Assembly (NCBI GenBank): GCA_025266875.1
Contig: JALLLT010000025.1
Location: 536,345 to 600,344 of the forward strand
DNA: 64,000 bases
From: Fennellomyces sp. T-0311
Taxonomy: Eukaryota > Mucoromycota > Mucoromycetes > Mucorales > Lichtheimiaceae
Direction: 5' to 3'
This document shows, piece after piece, positions 59,352 through 64,000 of the stretch. How positions within the stretch are numbered: the first letter of the stretch is position 1; every line of letters starts with the position of its first letter. The position numbers were made by a program, and so were the translations under genes. The notes beneath the pieces are model-generated. The model was given only the letters and a program-made list of their open reading frames with translations. It did not search any database and was not told where the DNA came from.

Positions 59352-61709
59352 GACAACGGAAGATAAAGTTCAAATATAACTAATTTATGGACGAAGGAGG
59401 AGAAGAAGGTGGCCAACCGGGATAACAAAGTGCCCAGCAGTAATCGCAGTAGCAGGGGTAAGATAACCGAAGCGCATAAGTTGGTTAAAGAGGATACGAG
59501 ATAAATGATGAATCGAAAAAAGCGTTGGAAGCTTTTTTGCGTTTTGGTAAAATAAGAAGAGAAAAAAAAGTGGTGAAAATCTCTTCTTTATATATTGAAA
59601 CCGGGTAGGTTTCAAAAATCACCGCAGCGAATCGTGGCGCTCCCACCGGACTAAATTAGGGGCCAAGTCCGAAAAAGGATCCAAGTTTTTAGGGGCGAAA
59701 GGGCATCATGCCGCGGCCAAAGATAGTAAAATGGGTATCAAATGGACGTAATAAGCGCGTAAATTTATATAGCGCTGCATCTTCCAGCATCGGGAGTGTT
59801 GCTCTCTACATGCACCTGCATAAGCACCTGTGCAAAAAGAAAAAAAATACCGAGCTGTTACATGTCAATGAATTTTTTTTTCTCTTTCAATCAAAATGAC
59901 TCATGCACGGGCACCAAAGTTCCCCAGATGATGTGTCCCGTGATTCCGCCGCTTTTCTTTAAACATGCCAAAAATGCATCAAGGTCGTGTTTGGTGTTGC
60001 CAATGACATCAACGCTCCAAGGTGGTATAAACAAAAAGACGTAGACTGCAACAGAAGTATTCTGTAGTCATTTGATGTTTCCTGGAAGTAATAGCTCTTC
60101 ATCACGACACTTTAGCAGCATAAATACCTCTTTTCTCACACCCCTTGCAGATGATCTTGTATTTTTTGATCTTATCAACTGTTCCTGAGTGTTACCGGAG
60201 TGAAACGGGTATGACTGCTCGTGAGAAATAACGCATTGTCGCAGGTTTTTTTTTTACCTTTCATGTGACATTTTTGGCGGCGAACCATATATTTATCATC
60301 GGTGAACATTGTCAATAACCCGGTTTGTGAAACTGTGCCAACTTCATATAATTATTTATGGAACATTACCGAGAAGAATAAGTCAGAATGATGCTATGTT
60401 CGCAGTGGTATCGTGTGTAACATAAGCAAGGTTTATCACTGACATCACGGGGACGTTCGATGCAATCGATAAGTAAAAGGGGGGTCATCAAGCCAATAAC
60501 CTTTACATAGCGGCGTACATGAAAATAATGCCTATCTCAAATGATAGATATATATTTTACCTTTACAATAACACAAAGCAATGCTTTTTTCATGCACAAG
60601 CAGTAAGCGCCAAGACTGGCTTCATTCCAGTTCCGTAGAGCCGATGAATGCCTCGTTAAAACGGAGATAAAGAAATGTCATCTGCCCTACATTGTAACAC
60701 ATGCGCAGCAGAGTGGCGTTAGATTGTCAACAAGAATAGAAGGTAGTGTGGGTTACAGTGCTTTCGTGTTGATAACCCACTTAAAGAATGTTGTTATTTT
60801 GGTATATACACTGAGACACGACGATTAGCAACAAGTGCAAGTACGATAAAGGTCCAGAAAACTGAAATAGAAAAAAGAAGATATGCATAGAAGTAACACT
60901 TTTGATATATAGGCAAGCTTCAATCTGCTCCAGCTACCTATAAACTGCGCCTCCCGATTAGACTGTATCAAGTGACATGATCAACCATTTCATTGGTTAC
61001 GCCTCCAACGATACCAGATATAGAAGTTTCGTATATGACCACCCTTTTTGAACGATCCGTTTGAGGCGTCTCTAACAGACATTTGATTATTTTGTACAAT
61101 TTCCAATCGATAGACTCATTACGCATTTTGACACCAGCGTTTACAGTTTTAGTATTCCGCCGAGGTCATGTTTTTTTCGTTAAAAGCGGCAGTAGCGGCA
61201 CCCCCACGAACTTGCGCTTGCATGAATGCGGTTTAACTATTCGATTTAGTTTTGGCGGCAATAGTCACGAAGGAAGGGTCCAGAAAATCGGTAAAATTCT
61301 TGTAGGAACAAATTAGAATTCATACCGAGTAACCGAGGTTGGTATAAAGCCGATCTTGGCAAATCTGCAGTCATTTATATTCCTGTAAAACGTCATACGT
61401 ATAATCGCTTAAATGGCTAACTGATCTACAACATCGTCGTAAATCCGTACATATGCGTATGTCATTTAAACCAGTCATCATGATGATAGTTTGTAAAAAC
61501 ACAGCTCTTTATACATTTCGCAGTAATATATAAAAACAACAACGCATCAGATTGGATGGCGGATATACATACACTAGACTAGATGATGTGATATGACTAC
61601 CAGGTGAAGAACCCAATATAAAAGAATGATACCATCGGTATACAGGGAGTATGGCTAAATAAGTAATTAGATAGTGTACTCCCAATCGTAGAGAGATTCT
61701 TACAGATTA
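59352..61709. other. Intergenic, 2.4 kb
   Basis: No supported gene. The left part is the PRL promoter. Frames at 59708-60044 and 61083-61316 lack features. Confidence 0.5.
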
Positions 61710-62577
61710 TTAGCGTTTTTTACTGTAAGGGATATGGGAAGATGAGGCTGGGATAACCGGCGAGCCTTGCTGGACTTGTTGAGAAAGAGACCTTATTTTA
61801 CCTACAAGTTCGTTAACACTGGGCATCGTAGAAGATTGACCAGTCTGGGTAGGGGAGGGTTGGGAGTAGGGTTGTTGAGACAACTGTGTCAGAATGGGAT
61901 TAACGCTATTGGGAGAGTTAGGGCTCTGTTGTGAAGTCAGTTGCATCAGTAATTGTTGCAATAATAGATTTTGCTGCTGTTGTTGCTGCTGTTGTTGTTG
62001 CTGCTGTTGCTGTGAGTTACTATGGATCAGCGAAGAGATGGCCTGAATCAGATTGACATTGGGATTTGGTACAGGGTTGGTGGGTTGAGGGTTTCCACTT
62101 TGCAAAAGACTTAGAATTGTTGAGAGTGTTCCGCTATCGCCATTACCTAATACAGAAGGCAAAGCTTGTGGTAGATGAGGAGGAGGGATTGCAGAGTGAT
62201 GGGAGTATGTAGGGAGAAGGGACGGGATATTTTGCCGTGCATATCCAACATAAGATGTCGCAGGCGGCATCACTGGGTTTGTATTGAAGCTGGGAGGCAG
62301 CATAATTGGTTCGATTGGAATATGGGTGTGTGTGCGTTGGACGATTGCGACAGCATCATCAATATATACGTTGTCGTATTCTACAAGGAAAAAACCATTG
62401 ATGAGCTCATCCAGTATTTCTTTCCTGTTACACATACCATCGAATCGCACTGCATCACAATCCACTCCAGGGCTACGATTAAAGACTTGGAGGTATCATC
62501 GGAAAAGTTTCTCATCGGAGTTACCTTCCCAGAGCCATTTGTGCCTTTAGCTTGGAATGCATGCCATTCGATGTCAT
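61710..62577 (-). CDS. Gln/Pro/Ser-rich protein with polyQ tract
   Basis: A confident exon runs from about 62471 down to 61710. Its first 40 residues look structured (DCDAVRFDGMCNRKEILDEL, then INGFFLVEYDN) and the rest is disordered: repeated Pro/Asn/Ser with LSTILSLLQSGN, a 14-residue polyQ, LLLQQLLMQL and VNELVGKIRSLSQQVQQ. The likely 5' exon begins at 62577 and splices at GGGAAG|GTAACT to TCGTAG near 62472, keeping frame; an earlier exon is possible. The Leu-rich short helices in a Q-rich background resemble transcriptional co-regulators such as NCOA5, a weak similarity only. I do not assign a function. The N terminus is uncertain. Confidence 0.55.
61971..62012 (-). repeat. In-frame CAA/CAG run coding 14 Gln
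   Basis: Fourteen consecutive Gln codons, mixed CAA and CAG, sit in the Q-rich gene. The mixed codons suggest an established tract; its length may vary between strains. Confidence 0.9.
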
Positions 62578-62815
62578 TTAGGGCCATCCAAAGGATCCAT
62601 TGTCTTTGGTGCCTCTGGATGTCCATATAACGCCTTTCATGCCTTTGGTAGGACAACCATTCCTATTTCAGAGCCGTTCCCATATCTGATAGTATCCGAC
62701 ACAACGTTACGCTTAATTCCCTTCTCTAATAAACTCCAAAAAGTAACCCAAGTATTACAATCTATACGTATCATGACATAAAAATTACGATGCTACGATT
62801 AAATATCCATAAATA

Positions 62816-63621
62816 CTATTGTCGATCGTTACGATTGGCAGTATCTTTTGGTGGTCGACCACGTTTCTTGGGCAGATTGGTAGCGAATCGTCGCCAGCAA
62901 TCTTGATCTATGTCCTGTACCAGCAAATATTGCTCGTACTGTCCAGGTGAAGATGTTTCTGTCCTATAATCAGGAACCACATATGCTGCCCTTTCAATCC
63001 GGTCCGCATCGATAACATTTCGATTCCCCTTGTATCTCGAGTGCGGAGATTGAAGTACAGGAGAACCGGTTGGATGGCGTACCGCTTTAAATGGATAGTC
63101 TTGTATGAGTGCCAGATCTAATTCCTCTTCGCCGTAATCCATCTTGAAAAACATAAGTGCCTGTCCAACACGAATAGGGGCATCGTTATCGTCCTCAATC
63201 CTATAAAGAACGAAATCCATCCGGACACTTTGGCGGTAGTTAAGATTTGCTCGGATGATATCCTCGTAACAGTCCCCTTCATCGTCATAGTCGTACACGC
63301 GTAGCTCTTTGAACACTTTAACCTATAATGTACGAAATTAGTTGTATGTTTACTGGGAAGATGCTTTGAACAGTGTGTGCATTGATGATCTACCTTTTTT
63401 ACTTCCACTCTTGGCATATTATAACGCTTCTTTCGTCCTAGCCTATTCAATTTCACATCATCGATGTATCCTTCGATTATAGATTCTAAATCTTTGTATA
63501 GATTGTTTTCCGATAGGGAATCTATTGTTGTTTCGCCGTTGTCCGGAGACATAAACTTGTGCTCTGTTATTCGATTCGAAAACTTGCTGGTGTCAGAAAA
63601 AGGTTTGGTAGAGCTCGTCAT
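62816..63621 (-). CDS. AT-hook protein, transposon-like composition
   Basis: Two exons (63621-63394, 63322-62816) with a 71-nt intron (GTAGATC to CATTATAG) join in frame to 244 aa. The N terminus is acidic and disordered; VEVKKVKVFKELRVYDYDDE opens a structured region with IIRANLNYRQSVRMDFVLYR, VGQALMFFKMD and LALIQDYPFKAVRHP. The block QYLLVQDIDQDCWRRFATNL follows, and the end is PKKRGRPPKDTAN, a typical AT-hook that binds the minor groove of AT-rich DNA. Comparable blocks occur at the end of proteins from large fungal DNA transposons, so this may be a captured domain or a fragment, though the frame is clean. The DNA-binding role is inferred from the hook alone. Confidence 0.6.
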
Positions 63622-64000
63622 CACCAGAAGTGCGTCACGAACGCTTATGAATTCTACCGCCTTATCTCATGCTGTTTAAGTAAAGATCCTTCAACTACAT
63701 AAATCTAAAAAATATGTTCACTGACTTGTCCTGTGAAAGTGGAGCGTTGCCTGTTTGTTCGTTTTGCTGGCTTTTTCGCGTCGAACTTATGCTGATTTTC
63801 GGTTTGTGTTGTACTGTAGTTACAAATTATTCCTTTTTCGCGAATGTCACCGACATATTTGGAAAGTGCATGCTGCTTCGGGAAGTTGAGACCAGTCTAA
63901 AATGTTCAATAGGTTATGTTTATACGTTAGTATAAGCGCTATGCTCTACTATTGTTTCTTATATCCGCTTTTTACAACTCACCGGTGACAAAGGAATGAA
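63622..64000. other. Right-edge intergenic sequence
   Basis: 379 bp without a supported gene. A 73-codon plus-strand frame at 63714-63935 (Cys/Phe-rich) lacks features. Confidence 0.5.

Overview
This window is nuclear DNA of a filamentous fungus, most likely an early-diverging one in Mucoromycota (Mucorales-like). The evidence is: many short introns (about 45-80 nt) with GTAAGT-like donors and TAG/CAG acceptors; AT-rich spacers; fungus-specific genes (DASH subunit Dad1, an SPX-SLC13 phosphate transporter, a Yaf9-type YEATS protein, an Esf2-type rRNA factor); and genes missing from many Dikarya but kept in basal fungi and animals (a full-length neurofibromin with a Sec14-PH-like part, LAMTOR3, sepiapterin reductase, a PRL phosphatase). 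The genus assignment is inference. No tRNA, rRNA or CRISPR array was seen.

Layout. 0-2 kb: a possible partial gene at the left edge, then a small heat-shock protein with a textbook heat-shock element. 2.1-11.6 kb (-): neurofibromin/IRA-type RasGAP. 12-14.6 kb (+): M13 zinc metallopeptidase. 15.1-16.1 kb (+): Rab7/Ypt7, convergent with complex I subunit NDUFA12 (-). 17.9-19.6 kb (+): aftiphilin/Laa2-like clathrin adaptor accessory protein. 19.8-20.9 kb: YEATS protein (-) divergent from DAD1 (+). 20.9-23.2 kb (-): AtuA-like protein ending in a PTS1-like tripeptide. 24.2-26.5 kb (-): TPR-F-box-LRR protein. 26.5-32.4 kb: a gene-poor stretch with decayed coding remnants. 32.4-34.9 kb (+): LAMTOR3 and a ricin-B-fold lectin-like protein. 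37.1-39.6 kb (+): SPX-domain phosphate transporter. 39.6-45.4 kb: gene-poor, with a decayed multi-exon gene whose C terminus resembles the TnpB/Fanzor RNA-guided nuclease family. 45.5-48.8 kb: RTF1 (-) divergent from ferrochelatase (+). 49.2-53.5 kb (-): DEAH helicase DHX37/Dhr1. 55.1-58.5 kb (+): Esf2/ABT1, sepiapterin reductase, and a one-pass PPxY membrane protein. 58.6-59.4 kb (-): PRL phosphatase without a CaaX box. 61.7-63.6 kb (-): a poly-Q protein and an AT-hook protein.

Genes work in eukaryotic monocistronic fashion; there are no operons. Several act on related cell biology: neurofibromin (Ras), LAMTOR3 (Ragulator/TORC1), Rab7 (late endosome/vacuole) and the SPX transporter (phosphate) belong to nutrient and vacuole signalling, while DHX37 and Esf2 are both factors of the small-subunit processome. 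Their closeness here is probably coincidental. The best candidate for something unusual is the decayed nuclease-like element at 41.5-45.4 kb; the other points worth checking are the AtuA protein with its peroxisomal signal, the PRL phosphatase lacking prenylation, and the lectin fused to an unassigned helical domain. Exon boundaries were derived by hand from splice signals and reading-frame continuity, and were checked for frame in most of the smaller genes.
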